Source: CAZWEZ01 sp964632795 (GTDB taxonomy: Bacteria; Pseudomonadota; Alphaproteobacteria; Rhodospirillales; 2-02-FULL-58-16). Taken from it: a stretch of DNA of 16,112 nucleotides. Shown here one piece after another: positions 6,315 to 14,739 of this stretch. The stretch spans positions 1-16,112 of the forward strand of contig CAZWEZ010000087.1 in assembly GCA_964632795.1 (NCBI GenBank), written 5' to 3'. Both the position numbers and the translations under genes were made by a program. The notes under the pieces were generated by a model that worked only from the letters and a program-made list of their open reading frames with translations, did not search any database and was not told the DNA's origin. The first letter of the stretch is position 1. Every line of letters starts with the position of its first letter.

Positions 6315-7325
6315 ATGAGGAACCTTTTCCAGGAAAGACGATTTCAACTCTCCTTCATTGCTCCTTCCATTCTATGGGTGTTGATCTGCATCATATACAT
6401 TTCCGTTTTCGTGGGGTGGGGCAATCTGTTTGATTTCCTGCCTCATGAATTCGCCGCCATCATCCTTTCCATCGTCACGCCGATTTTCCTTTTCGGGGTT
6501 TTATTCATCGTTTTCAGGATGTCCGCGAACGAGGATCAAATCAGCGATGAAATACACCGCCACAGGGCCTCGATCGAGGGCCTGTCCGCGAAGGTCGAGC
6601 AGATCGTCGAAGCAATGCGGGAAAACTGGCAATTCAACGTCAACGACATCGATGCCTTGAAGAGGATTCCCGAAGACCTGACGGGCGCCATCGAAGCCCT
6701 GAAGGCGATTCCCGGCGATATGACGAGCGCCATGAAAACCCACAACGCCGGCATCGGGGATATCACCAACAGACTCGCCGATGTTCTCCGGAAAGAAGAG
6801 GAAAAATCGGCAAAAATCGACGTCGGCGACATCACCCGGCATGCAGCCCTCATGGGGCTGATCAACATGGTGCTGAACGATATCAGCGTTACCGTCACTC
6901 GAATGCTGGTGCGTTTGTTGGAATATGACGGGCGTACCAGAGAGGAAATAAAGGAATTCGTCCAGGGACTGGTCAACGCCTATTCGGCGGGTGACAAGGA
7001 CGCCTTCTTCCACGCCTTCCATTTCTGGCTGGTCGGCAAGTCGGAGCGGATCGAGGCCCTGCGATCGCTGATCGGCGAATCCCCCGAGGTTTCCGTCGAT
7101 CTTTCGAAGATCCTCAGGGAAATCGAGGAAATAATAACACTGGTGGAGCGATGTGACGAACACGACATCGCCAAGATTGTCTTTGACGACAATGCATTGA
7201 GGAAATTGAGCGAGGTCCTGAAACCCCACTTCAACTTGGAAGGGAGGCCCAGGGAATTGCCCCAGGCCGCTGATGATGCTGATGCTGATGCTGAGGAAGA
7301 AGAAGAACACACCGATTACGGCTAA
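6315..7325 (+). CDS. Hypothetical membrane-anchored coiled-coil protein
   Basis: Function not recognised. The 336 residues begin with two close hydrophobic helices (about 13-34 and 46-68), separated by GWGNLFDFLPHEFAA. A helical region with coiled-coil character follows (about 70-170), including quasi-repeats around IDALKRIPEDLTGAIEAL and LKAIPGDMTSAMKTH. A folded helical domain comes next (about 175-310, with FFHAFHFWLVGKSERIEALR), and the protein ends in an acidic tail of DADAD and EEEEE. The N-terminal WxNLxxxxPHE pattern resembles hypothetical proteins common in Rhodospirillales, from memory only. ATG 6315 has AGGA about 7 bases upstream. It lies 202 bases after mamT, in the place where mamU is often found; that gap contains only a loose inverted repeat (6221-6228 with 6258-6265). 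A magnetosome role is possible but unproven. Confidence 0.8.
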   Translation: MRNLFQERRFQLSFIAPSILWVLICIIYISVFVGWGNLFDFLPHEFAAIILSIVTPIFLFGVLFIVFRMSANEDQISDEIHRHRASIEGLSAKVEQIVEAMRENWQFNVNDIDALKRIPEDLTGAIEALKAIPGDMTSAMKTHNAGIGDITNRLADVLRKEEEKSAKIDVGDITRHAALMGLINMVLNDISVTVTRMLVRLLEYDGRTREEIKEFVQGLVNAYSAGDKDAFFHAFHFWLVGKSERIEALRSLIGESPEVSVDLSKILREIEEIITLVERCDEHDIAKIVFDDNALRKLSEVLKPHFNLEGRPRELPQAADDADADAEEEEEHTDYG

Positions 7326-7365
7326 TGCATTCCGGGAAACCGTTTAAGGCAGCGCGATAATCACG

Positions 7366-10300
7366 ATGTTCAAACTTGTCCGCAATTTCTCGTTGGTCAG
7401 CGCCGTCATCCTCATCGCCGGCGCCGTGTCGCTGGCGGCCGTGTACTGGGACAGCGCCGAAACCGCTCTGCTGCAAACGGCGGAAACCCAGAACGTGGCC
7501 TTGGCGCGCTCCATCGAAAACACCCTGGGGCCGCGTTTTGCGTCCTATCTGATGCAGGCCGCGGAGCTCGACAAGCCGGCGTTGCAACCCCCCCCGGACT
7601 CCCGGATGACCGACGAGGCCCTGAAGACGCACACCGTCGATACGTCGATCCTCAGGATCAACATCTACACCATCAGGGGGGTGAGGATCTTTTCGTCGGC
7701 GCCCGAGGTGGCCGGCGACGAATTGCAACACCAGCCTGAACTCCTGGCCGGGGCGCTCCTTGGAAAAACGACCAGCACGCTGACCCGCGGCGAATCCATC
7801 GCGACCTCCGAGGGGACCCTCGAGGAACGGGACCTGGTCAAAAGCTACATCCCGATCCGCTATGGCCGTCTCACCGTGGGGGTGTTCGAGGCGTACAGGG
7901 ACGTCGGCGCGGCGGTGGAGGGGATGAAATCGGCGGCGATCAAATTGGGGCTTCTCCTGCTGTTCGTCTTCGGGCTGCTGTTCGCCGTGCTGTTCCCGTT
8001 CATCCGCCGCGCCCAGGGAACCCTGGAGGAACAATACGCCAGGCTCCGGGACAGTGAGAAAAACATCGCCTTCCAGAAATCCACCATCGGCCATGAGGTT
8101 GCCGAGCGGGCGCTGGTGGAAACGGCCGCCCACGAGAGCCAGAGCTTGCTCGACTACGTCAGCGACGCCCAGTCGCGGCCGGTCGACGAATCAGACCCCG
8201 GGGCTCTGTTCGATCCCCTGCTTCGCGACGTGCTCCGCTTCAGCGGCAGCGAATACGGCTTCATCGGCGAAAAAAGGGAAGACGAGGACGGCGCCGCCTA
8301 CCTTCATATCCTGGCCATGTTCGACCTCGCCTGGGAAGGCGATACCCGGCGTTTCCTGGAGGAGCATGTCCCCTCCGGGGTCCGCTTCCACGCCTTCGAC
8401 GGCATCAACGAGAGGCTGGTCGCCGGCGCCGAGCCGATCATCGAAATCGACCTGTCCGCGGACCGGAAGGCTTTCCCCGAGGGCCATCCCCCCCTTCGCA
8501 CCTACCTGGGCATCCCATTGCGGTGGGACCGGCGGGTCATCGGCGTCCTCGGTCTGGCCAACCGCGCGGACGGGTACACCATGGAACTGGTCGAACGCAT
8601 GGCCCCCCTGGTGTCGATCTGCGCCAGCCAGGTGGAGGGCCATCGCACCTGGGAGGAGTTCAGGCTGACCCGGGAAAGCCTGGCGGAAAGCGAGGCGCGC
8701 AAGGAGGCTATCCTGAAGTCGGCTTTCGACGGTGTCATCACCTTCGACGACGACGGAAAGGTGGTCGAGTTCAACTCCTCGGCCGAGGCCATGTTCGGTG
8801 TCCGCGCCGAGGATGCGGTGGGACGGGAGATGGCGGATATCGTCGTTCCGCCACAGGCGCGCGACGACTACCGCGCCGAACTGCAACGTTATCTGGCCAC
8901 CGGCGAAGGCGGCGAACGCAAGGAGTTTCCGGCCATGCGTTCGGACGGCCGCGAGTTCCCGGTGGAGATGGCGCTGACGCCGGTCGAGTTCGGCCACCGC
9001 CGGCTCTTCACCGCCGTCCTGCGCGACCTCGGCGAAAGCAGGGACGCCGAGAAGCGGATCCGGCGCAACCTGATTTACCACGAGGTCATCGCCGCCATCC
9101 TGGACCTGTCGCGCGGTTCCGCTCCACTGCGCGAAATATTGGATCAGACTTTGTCGCGCCTGGCCTCCAGCCCCGATCTTGGCCTGGAAGACAAGGGGGC
9201 CATCTTCCTCATCGACGACAAGACCGGTGAGTTGGAGATCAAGGCCGAGAACGAACTGCCCCCGACCCTCCTGGAAACCTGTGGCCGTGTCGCCAAAAGC
9301 GGCAAAACCGTCTTCGTCGAGGCCGGCGACGAACGACACCAGACCCAGTTCCCCGACATGCCGCCCCACGGGTATTACTGCGTGCCCATCCGCGGCGACG
9401 GCGATGTTCTGGGTGTCCTCAATCTTTACGTCGCCCAAGAGCACCGCCGCGACGAAGAGAAGGACCGTTTCATCGCAACCGTCGCCGGCGCCCTGGCCAT
9501 CCCCATCCTCCGCGACCGGATGAAGCGGCGCTTCGAGGAACGCACGGCGCTACTCGACAAGGAGCTCGCCGAGCTCAAGCTCGCCGAGAAACAATCACGG
9601 GCGGCCATAAAACAGGTCGAACTGACCCGCGACGCCAGGTCGGTGATCCTGGCCAACGCGAGCCTCGATTTGCGCACGCCCCTGAACGCCATCATCGGCT
9701 TTTCCGAAACCATCCTGAACCGCGTTTTCGGCGATATCGGCAATCCCCAGTACCAGAGATACATCGAGTACGTTCACGATTCCGCAAAGCGGTTGCTCGA
9801 CCTCATCCAGGAGATGCTGCTGGACCTGTCCAAGATCGAAGCGGTGAAGATGGAGGCAACCCCCGACGATACCGAATCCCTTGCCAACTTCGCCAAATTC
9901 ACCACCCACAGCCGCATCGATCAGGACATGGCGGAGGCACTCTTCCAGCGCGCGATCGCCGCCGACCCCGGCAACTCCGTCATCCTCGGCAACTACGCCA
10001 TGTTTAGGACCAGCATCCGCAACGACCACGAGAAAGCTGATGAACTCTTCCAGCGCGCCATCGAAACCGATCCGGACAACGCCCTGCACCTGGGCAACTA
10101 TGCCGTATTCCTGGCCGACATTCGCAAACACCATGACCAGGCGGAAGAGTACTTCAAACGCGCCATCGCGGCCGATCCGAATCATTCGGCCAATCTCGGC
10201 TCCTATGCCAACTTCCTGACTCGCACCCTCGAAAACCACGACCGGGCCGACGAACTCTACCGGCGGGCCATTGATATCGCCCCGGACAACGCCGGCATCA

Positions 10301-10827
10301 TCGGCGACTACGCCCTGTTCCTGAGGAATATCCGCGGCGATGACGAGCGGGCCGAGGATTTCTACAGGCACGCCGCCGAGGCCGATCCGGCCGCCCCTCT
10401 CCCCCGCTTGGCGTATGCCACGTTCCTCCTCTTCAAGGGCGACGTGGAAAAGGGGTCGAGACTGCTGGACGAGGCGATCTCGCGATTGACGGGGGAGGAA
10501 TTGTTGCGGGGCCTTTTCTTCCGGTATGCCTACGAAAAATCCGACGATAAACGCACCGAAGCCTTCAACAGCATCAGGGATCTTCTGAAAAGCAGGGTTT
10601 TCAGCCCGGCCTTCGACCCGTCCCAGGACCTTCGCCGCCTTGCCGAGACCGGGCATACGGAGCCGGAACTGCTGGTGACCCTGGCCGCTGTCATAGCGGT
10701 TCGCGAGGATCCGCACGCCCTGGACAGGTTCCCGGCGTGGAAGACCCTTGAGACGGCAAGCCCGGAACAGTTGGCCGGCAAACTGCTTCTCGATGACTCG
10801 CTGGACAAGGTCGCGGACGATGAGTAG
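7366..10827 (+). CDS. Membrane sensor protein: GAF-PAS-GAF, degenerate HisKA, C-terminal TPRs
   Basis: A 1153-residue multidomain signalling protein. Seen in order: membrane helix 1 (about 7-27), a periplasmic sensor domain (about 28-188), helix 2 (about 190-211) and a short coiled coil. Then come GAF 1 (about 260-430, LGIPLRWDRRVIGVLGLANR), PAS (about 444-560, ILKSAFDGVITFDDDGKVVE), GAF 2 (about 570-720, YYCVPIRGDGDVLGVLNLY) and a second coiled coil (about 722-765). A HisKA-like dimerisation helix pair follows (about 760-835). The H-box reads ASLDLRTPLNAIIGFSE, where active kinases have SHELRTPLN: the phospho-accepting His is Leu767 (codon CTC, one base from CAC). There is no HATPase_c domain. 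Instead TPR-like repeats with a 35-residue period follow (about 845-1010), then a helical tail. It therefore cannot be an autophosphorylating kinase; a dimeric scaffold or sensor is more likely. ATG 7366 has only a weak, distant AAGG. Its ligand and partner are unknown. Confidence 0.9.
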   Translation: MFKLVRNFSLVSAVILIAGAVSLAAVYWDSAETALLQTAETQNVALARSIENTLGPRFASYLMQAAELDKPALQPPPDSRMTDEALKTHTVDTSILRINIYTIRGVRIFSSAPEVAGDELQHQPELLAGALLGKTTSTLTRGESIATSEGTLEERDLVKSYIPIRYGRLTVGVFEAYRDVGAAVEGMKSAAIKLGLLLLFVFGLLFAVLFPFIRRAQGTLEEQYARLRDSEKNIAFQKSTIGHEVAERALVETAAHESQSLLDYVSDAQSRPVDESDPGALFDPLLRDVLRFSGSEYGFIGEKREDEDGAAYLHILAMFDLAWEGDTRRFLEEHVPSGVRFHAFDGINERLVAGAEPIIEIDLSADRKAFPEGHPPLRTYLGIPLRWDRRVIGVLGLANRADGYTMELVERMAPLVSICASQVEGHRTWEEFRLTRESLAESEARKEAILKSAFDGVITFDDDGKVVEFNSSAEAMFGVRAEDAVGREMADIVVPPQARDDYRAELQRYLATGEGGERKEFPAMRSDGREFPVEMALTPVEFGHRRLFTAVLRDLGESRDAEKRIRRNLIYHEVIAAILDLSRGSAPLREILDQTLSRLASSPDLGLEDKGAIFLIDDKTGELEIKAENELPPTLLETCGRVAKSGKTVFVEAGDERHQTQFPDMPPHGYYCVPIRGDGDVLGVLNLYVAQEHRRDEEKDRFIATVAGALAIPILRDRMKRRFEERTALLDKELAELKLAEKQSRAAIKQVELTRDARSVILANASLDLRTPLNAIIGFSETILNRVFGDIGNPQYQRYIEYVHDSAKRLLDLIQEMLLDLSKIEAVKMEATPDDTESLANFAKFTTHSRIDQDMAEALFQRAIAADPGNSVILGNYAMFRTSIRNDHEKADELFQRAIETDPDNALHLGNYAVFLADIRKHHDQAEEYFKRAIAADPNHSANLGSYANFLTRTLENHDRADELYRRAIDIAPDNAGIIGDYALFLRNIRGDDERAEDFYRHAAEADPAAPLPRLAYATFLLFKGDVEKGSRLLDEAISRLTGEELLRGLFFRYAYEKSDDKRTEAFNSIRDLLKSRVFSPAFDPSQDLRRLAETGHTEPELLVTLAAVIAVREDPHALDRFPAWKTLETASPEQLAGKLLLDDSLDKVADDE

Positions 10828-10967
10828 ACGGCGCTCCCTCTCATAGAGAGGAGGCTCGATACCATTCCTTTGCCCTCCCGGTGAGCGTCAGAAAGGCCGT
10901 CTTCAGCCAAAGGCTATTTCGGACAAGAGTGGTGACACGCACTTGTAGCGGAAATAAGGATCCTCTG

Positions 10968-11375
10968 ATGGGCAAGGATGGAGGAAACCGAACGTTGGCC
11001 CATGGCAAGCTCGAGCTGCTGGCCGGGCAAGGCGACGCCTATGCCCAATTCAGCCTCGGGATCATGTACGCCAAAGGCGTGGGCGTTGCAAAGGACGAGG
11101 TCGAAGCCTTCCGCTGGTTCCGCAAGGCCGCGGAGCAAGGATACGCCGGCGCCCAGCTCAACCTCGGGAAAAAATACATCAACGGCAACGGCGTTCAACG
11201 GGACTACGTTCAGGCCCACATGTGGTTCGACCTGGCCGCCGGACATGGAAATGAAGAGGCAAGAAAGGCCAGGGACGCCGCCGCCGAGCACATGACCCCC
11301 TCCCAGATCGAGGAAGCCCGGCGGCTGGCGCGCGACTGGAGCCCGACAAAGACGAACACCGGCACGTCCCGATAG
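10968..11375 (+). CDS. Small Sel1-repeat protein
   Basis: A 135-residue protein made of Sel1-like helical repeats, a TPR relative used for protein contacts. Two full repeats are clear (AGQGDAYAQFSLGIMYAKGVGVAKDEVEAF and AEQGYAGAQLNLGKKYINGNGVQRDYVQAH), plus a third terminal one. The C-terminal motif MTPSQIEEARRLARDW is usual for this family. I chose ATG 10968 because AAGGA lies 7 bases upstream; a GTG at 10881 in the same frame would add 29 residues without homology. No signal peptide is seen from the chosen start, so it is probably cytoplasmic. It is the first of three Sel1 proteins in a row, and all three share the same C-terminal tail pattern. The specific role is unknown. Confidence 0.8.
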   Translation: MGKDGGNRTLAHGKLELLAGQGDAYAQFSLGIMYAKGVGVAKDEVEAFRWFRKAAEQGYAGAQLNLGKKYINGNGVQRDYVQAHMWFDLAAGHGNEEARKARDAAAEHMTPSQIEEARRLARDWSPTKTNTGTSR

Positions 11376-11478
11376 TCGAGTCCCGTCGAATCGGCTCGCC
11401 CGGTAAGGTTTTGGTAAGTATTGGCGGGTAACCTTGCGAGATCGGGTTTTCTGGCAGTCTTGAAGGGGCCGACGGATC

Positions 11479-11790
11479 ATGTCCAAAACCTCGGTGATTA
11501 CGGAACCGCAAAAATGTGGAACCCCCTGCATGGGAGATATGCAAGCGGTGTCGAGCACCAGCCGGATTGGCGGTAGGACCGTAATAATTGGTGGCAGGGC
11601 CGTTAATGGTGTCGAGAGGGAAACGATCGAGGCCATCGATAACGCCGCCAGGCGTGAAGGCGCGTCGCTGGGTGATTGGGTGAACCGGGTCCTCGGTTTC
11701 GAGGCGGTCGGACCACACCCATTCGATTCCGCGGCCGGCCTTTGCCCGCCTCCTGAATACCCCCGGGATTTGTTGCACCAAAGGGGTTAG
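11479..11790 (+). CDS. Small protein resembling N-terminal module of PodJ/Sel1-type proteins
   Basis: A 103-residue ORF of unknown function. Its central part, VERETIEAIDNAARREGASLGDWVNRVLG, resembles the short helical module (pattern ETREAAxxAARRxGMSxGEWLNRV) that opens many alphaproteobacterial PodJ-like and Sel1-repeat proteins. AAGGGG (11463-11468) lies 10 bases before ATG 11479. The rest is low-complexity. It stands alone between two Sel1 genes, so it may be a separated piece of a once larger PodJ-like protein or a free-standing adaptor. Existence as a gene is likely but not certain, since the ends have no recognisable pattern. Confidence 0.55.
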   Translation: MSKTSVITEPQKCGTPCMGDMQAVSSTSRIGGRTVIIGGRAVNGVERETIEAIDNAARREGASLGDWVNRVLGFEAVGPHPFDSAAGLCPPPEYPRDLLHQRG

Positions 11791-11895
11791 CCGAAGGCCC
11801 GACACCCCCGGCCACCGCCCGAAATCGGGGCCTATTCCTCCCTATCATCACCAAGACAAGATACGGTATCATCCCCGTGGATGGGGAGGTACGTG

Positions 11896-12822
11896 GTGCG
11901 GAAAACGCTTGACGACGTATTGGCGATGGCGGCCTACGAGCAGGGTGACTATGGGACGGCTTATCGCAAGTTCCGGGGGCTGGCCGAACAGGGCGATGCC
12001 GACGCCCAGCATCGGCTTGGCTTCATGTACGCCAATGGCCAGGGGGTCCCCGAGGACGACTCCGAGGCGGTGAATTGGTACTTCAAGGCCGCCTTGCAGG
12101 GACACACCGAAGCATCGGAACTCCATCTGAAGGCTGCCGAGCAGGGATCCGCCCGGGCCCAGTACAACGTCGGCTTCCTGCTCGAGAGCACTTACAAGAC
12201 GGGCCTTATTTTCGAGAGCGCCACGATGTACTACGCCAAAGTGACGCAATGGTACCGAATGGCCGCCGGGCAGGGATTGGCCGAGGCCCAGTTTGCCCTC
12301 GGCGTCATGTACGAAGAAGGCAAAGGTGTTTCCCAGGACCATGGCGAGGCGGTGAAGTGGTACCGGATGGCCGCCGAGCAGGGGAACCACAGAGCACGGA
12401 ACAACCTCGGCAGCATGTACCATAACGGCCAGGGCGTCCCTCGGGACCACGCCGAGGCGGAGCGGCTGTACCGCATGTCCGCCGAGCAGGGGAACGCCAA
12501 GGCCCAGTTCAACCTCGCCATCATGTACTTCAGAGGCGACGGCGTTGCCCAGAGCCATGGCGAGGCGGTGAAGTGGTGGCGGGTGGCCGCCGAGCAGGGA
12601 GACGCCAAGGCTCAATACAATCTTGGCCTGATGTACGCCATGGGCCAGGGATTGCAGGAGGACCGCATCCTGGCCCACAAGTGGCTCGGCCTGGCGGCGG
12701 CGCAGGGAAACGAGGACGCGGCGGGCGAGCGCGACGGGATTGCCGGGAAGATGAAGGCCGAAGAGATCGAAGAGGCCCGGCATCAGGCGCGGCTGTGGCA
12801 GGCGGAGGGGGAACAGGACTAA
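11896..12822 (+). CDS. Sel1-repeat protein
   Basis: About 308 residues, almost wholly Sel1 repeats of 36 residues. At least six units are visible by the pattern AEQGxAxAQxxLGxMYxxGxGVxxDxxEAVKWYR, for example AEQGNHRARNNLGSMYHNGQ and AEQGDAKAQYNLGLMYAMGQ. One repeat near the middle is irregular (YNVGFLLESTYKTGLIFES), with an insertion that spoils the loop. The tail KAEEIEEARHQARLWQ matches the two neighbouring Sel1 proteins. I chose GTG 11896 because GGGGAGG (11883-11889) lies 6 bases upstream; ATG 11881 in the same frame has no ribosome-binding site and would add 5 residues. No signal peptide is apparent, so cytoplasmic. It probably acts as a protein-protein scaffold; the partner is unknown. 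Confidence 0.85.
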   Translation: MRKTLDDVLAMAAYEQGDYGTAYRKFRGLAEQGDADAQHRLGFMYANGQGVPEDDSEAVNWYFKAALQGHTEASELHLKAAEQGSARAQYNVGFLLESTYKTGLIFESATMYYAKVTQWYRMAAGQGLAEAQFALGVMYEEGKGVSQDHGEAVKWYRMAAEQGNHRARNNLGSMYHNGQGVPRDHAEAERLYRMSAEQGNAKAQFNLAIMYFRGDGVAQSHGEAVKWWRVAAEQGDAKAQYNLGLMYAMGQGLQEDRILAHKWLGLAAAQGNEDAAGERDGIAGKMKAEEIEEARHQARLWQAEGEQD

Positions 12823-12857
12823 ATCCGTCGGGCCGGATACGGATAGGATTGTCGGGC

Positions 12858-14543
12858 GTGAAACATCATCGCCATCTTCGGCCTGCGTGGCCCTTCGCCG
12901 TTGCCCTGTTCGGGGCGGCGCTGGGAGGGTGTCAGTCCGACGTTGAATTCCTTCAGCCTATCCAGCGTCTCATAACGGCCGACGCAACGGTTTGCGAACA
13001 GGCCCTGGCGCCCACATCGCCGCCGGCCTGGACAACGACTCCTTCCCACGCCGCCGATGTCCAGGAAGCCAGGGACCGGGGGTTGACCCTCGAGGAATGC
13101 GCATCCCTGACCGGCCGCGCCATCGAGGCCACGGCCGCTCCCTCCCAACCCAACCCTTATTCCCTGTTGTCCGAGAATGAGGTTTGCGGCGGCGCCGTAT
13201 CCAGGGATTCATCGAAGCCGCTGCAGTGGGACCTCGGCGTCTCCGGTTCCCCTTACGTCGAGGAAGCCGAACGCCGTGGGCTGACGCTTCGGACCTGCGG
13301 CGACCTGCTGGGGCGCGGCGTCCAGGCCGAAACCAGGCCGTCCGAGCCGCCCCCATCACCGTCCCCGGCCGCCGCCATCGCCGAGCCGGCAGCTCCGAAA
13401 GCGGCGGTTTCGAGCCCGCTCATCGAGGAGATACAGGAAGCGCTGGTCCAACTTGGCTACCACCCGGGGAAAGTGGACGGCATTCCGGGACGGCGCACCC
13501 GCTCGGCGATACGCGCCTTCCAAAGGGACAACGGGGGCCCCGTCGACGGCCAAGGGACGGCGTCTGTCCTGGCGCGTTTGCAGGAGGCCGTGGCCCGGCA
13601 GGCCGAAATCCCGGCTCCCGCCATCGCCAGGATCGAGCCACCCGAGGACGCCGGCACCCCGGCCGTTATCGCCCCGGAGGTTCCCGATGGCGGGGAAGAC
13701 GGCGCCGCGGGCGCCGACGACAAGACCGGCGAGGCCGTCCTGGGAAGCGACGTCGATGAAGTCAAGTGGTTCCGGGAACCCGCCGAACAGGGGGATGCCG
13801 CCGCCCAGTATTGGCTCGGCTACATGTACTGGAAGGGCGATGGCGTCCCGAAGGACGCCGCCGAGGCCGTCAAGTGGTTCCGGGCGGCCGCCGAGCAGGG
13901 GGATGGGGATGCCCAGTACCGTCTCGCCTACATGTACCGGAATGGCGAGGGGGTCGCCAAAAACGGCGCCGAGGCCGCCACCTGGTTCCGGAAATCCGCC
14001 GAACAGGGAAACCCCGCCGCCCAGCATCGCCTCGGCGATCTGTACAGGAGGGGCGCGGGCGTCGTGCGAAACGACGCCGCGGCCGTCAAGTGGTTCGGGA
14101 AATCCGCCGAGCAGGGAAACCCCGACGCCCAGTACAACCTCGGTTTCATGTATAGCGAAGGTCGCGGCGTCCGCAAGGACCTTGCCGAGGCCGTTGATTG
14201 GTTCCGAAAATCCGCCGAGCAGGGAGATGCCGACGCCCAGTACCGGCTTGGCGGCATGTTGGCTCGAGGAATGGGCGTTGAGAGGAATTACGCCGCGGCG
14301 GCCGGGTGGTTGCGAAAATCCGCCGAGCAGGGAAACGCCGCCGCCCAGCACGACTTGGGCCTGATGTACGCCAAGGAAACGGGTGTTCCCCGGGACCGCG
14401 TGTTGGCCTATATGTGGCTGCGATTGGCCGCCATGCAGGGTTTCGAGGAATCGAAAAAGAACCTCGATATCGTGGCCGGGGAAATGACTCCGGCCCAAAT
14501 CGAAGAAGCCCGGGGGCGGGCAGGGAAGTGGATGGAAAAATAG
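12858..14543 (+). CDS. Lipoprotein with peptidoglycan-binding domain and Sel1 repeats
   Basis: A 561-residue exported protein. The N-terminus has basic residues, a hydrophobic core and a lipobox (ALGGC, Cys25), so it is a predicted lipoprotein. Next comes a tandem duplication of a cysteine-containing module (C46 to C81, and C110 to C147) with the shared pattern EAxxRGLTLxxC. Then a Pro/Ala linker, a PG_binding_1 domain (about 189-245, with IQEALVQLGYHPGKVDGIPG and TRSAIRAFQRDNG), an acidic linker, and six to seven Sel1 repeats (about 302-561) ending in MTPAQIEEARGRAGKW. It likely sits in the periplasm, tied to a membrane and to the cell wall. I chose GTG 12858 because it fits the signal peptide and AGGA lies 10 bases upstream. 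The frame is open 95 codons further up, but that stretch is the shadow of the previous gene. Confidence 0.87.
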   Translation: MKHHRHLRPAWPFAVALFGAALGGCQSDVEFLQPIQRLITADATVCEQALAPTSPPAWTTTPSHAADVQEARDRGLTLEECASLTGRAIEATAAPSQPNPYSLLSENEVCGGAVSRDSSKPLQWDLGVSGSPYVEEAERRGLTLRTCGDLLGRGVQAETRPSEPPPSPSPAAAIAEPAAPKAAVSSPLIEEIQEALVQLGYHPGKVDGIPGRRTRSAIRAFQRDNGGPVDGQGTASVLARLQEAVARQAEIPAPAIARIEPPEDAGTPAVIAPEVPDGGEDGAAGADDKTGEAVLGSDVDEVKWFREPAEQGDAAAQYWLGYMYWKGDGVPKDAAEAVKWFRAAAEQGDGDAQYRLAYMYRNGEGVAKNGAEAATWFRKSAEQGNPAAQHRLGDLYRRGAGVVRNDAAAVKWFGKSAEQGNPDAQYNLGFMYSEGRGVRKDLAEAVDWFRKSAEQGDADAQYRLGGMLARGMGVERNYAAAAGWLRKSAEQGNAAAQHDLGLMYAKETGVPRDRVLAYMWLRLAAMQGFEESKKNLDIVAGEMTPAQIEEARGRAGKWMEK

Positions 14544-14739
14544 TTTCCCGCTCCCCCCCGGAAGATAGCATTCATGCTTTGCACCCCATAATCGGATGCC
14601 CTAAGCAGGCGCGGCATGGTAGGCGGCGCTGCCTTCCGGCCTCGATGCGCGCGCGCCAATCCAATTCCGATCCGGGCTCGGCTAACCCATTGAAATATTG
14701 GTGGTGCAGGCAGTCTACAGCGAACTCGCCTCTGCGGAA
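14544..14739. other. Non-coding stretch after the Sel1 lipoprotein
   Basis: No gene or clear signal is seen in these 196 bases. No hairpin with a T-run follows the stop of the lipoprotein gene. ORFs crossing it on either strand have no recognisable content. Together with the following repeat array and tRNA fragment it forms a gene-free zone of about 680 bases. Confidence 0.6.

Noticed and set aside
8191..9444. 417-residue minus-strand ORF
   Set aside because: It lies antisense to the PAS/GAF sensor gene, whose frame has clear domains. Long antisense frames are common in high-GC DNA, and the translation shows no known motif.
12573..12857. Upstream extension of the Sel1 lipoprotein to 12573
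   Set aside because: These 95 codons overlap the previous Sel1 gene in another frame and are Gly/Arg-rich shadow sequence. A lipoprotein signal peptide starts at GTG 12858.
13356..14498. 380-residue minus-strand ORF with repeats (also 11869-12783 and 9595-10716, minus strand)
   Set aside because: The repeats are antisense shadows of the Sel1 and TPR repeats on the plus strand. The real genes have proper domain order, starts and stops.
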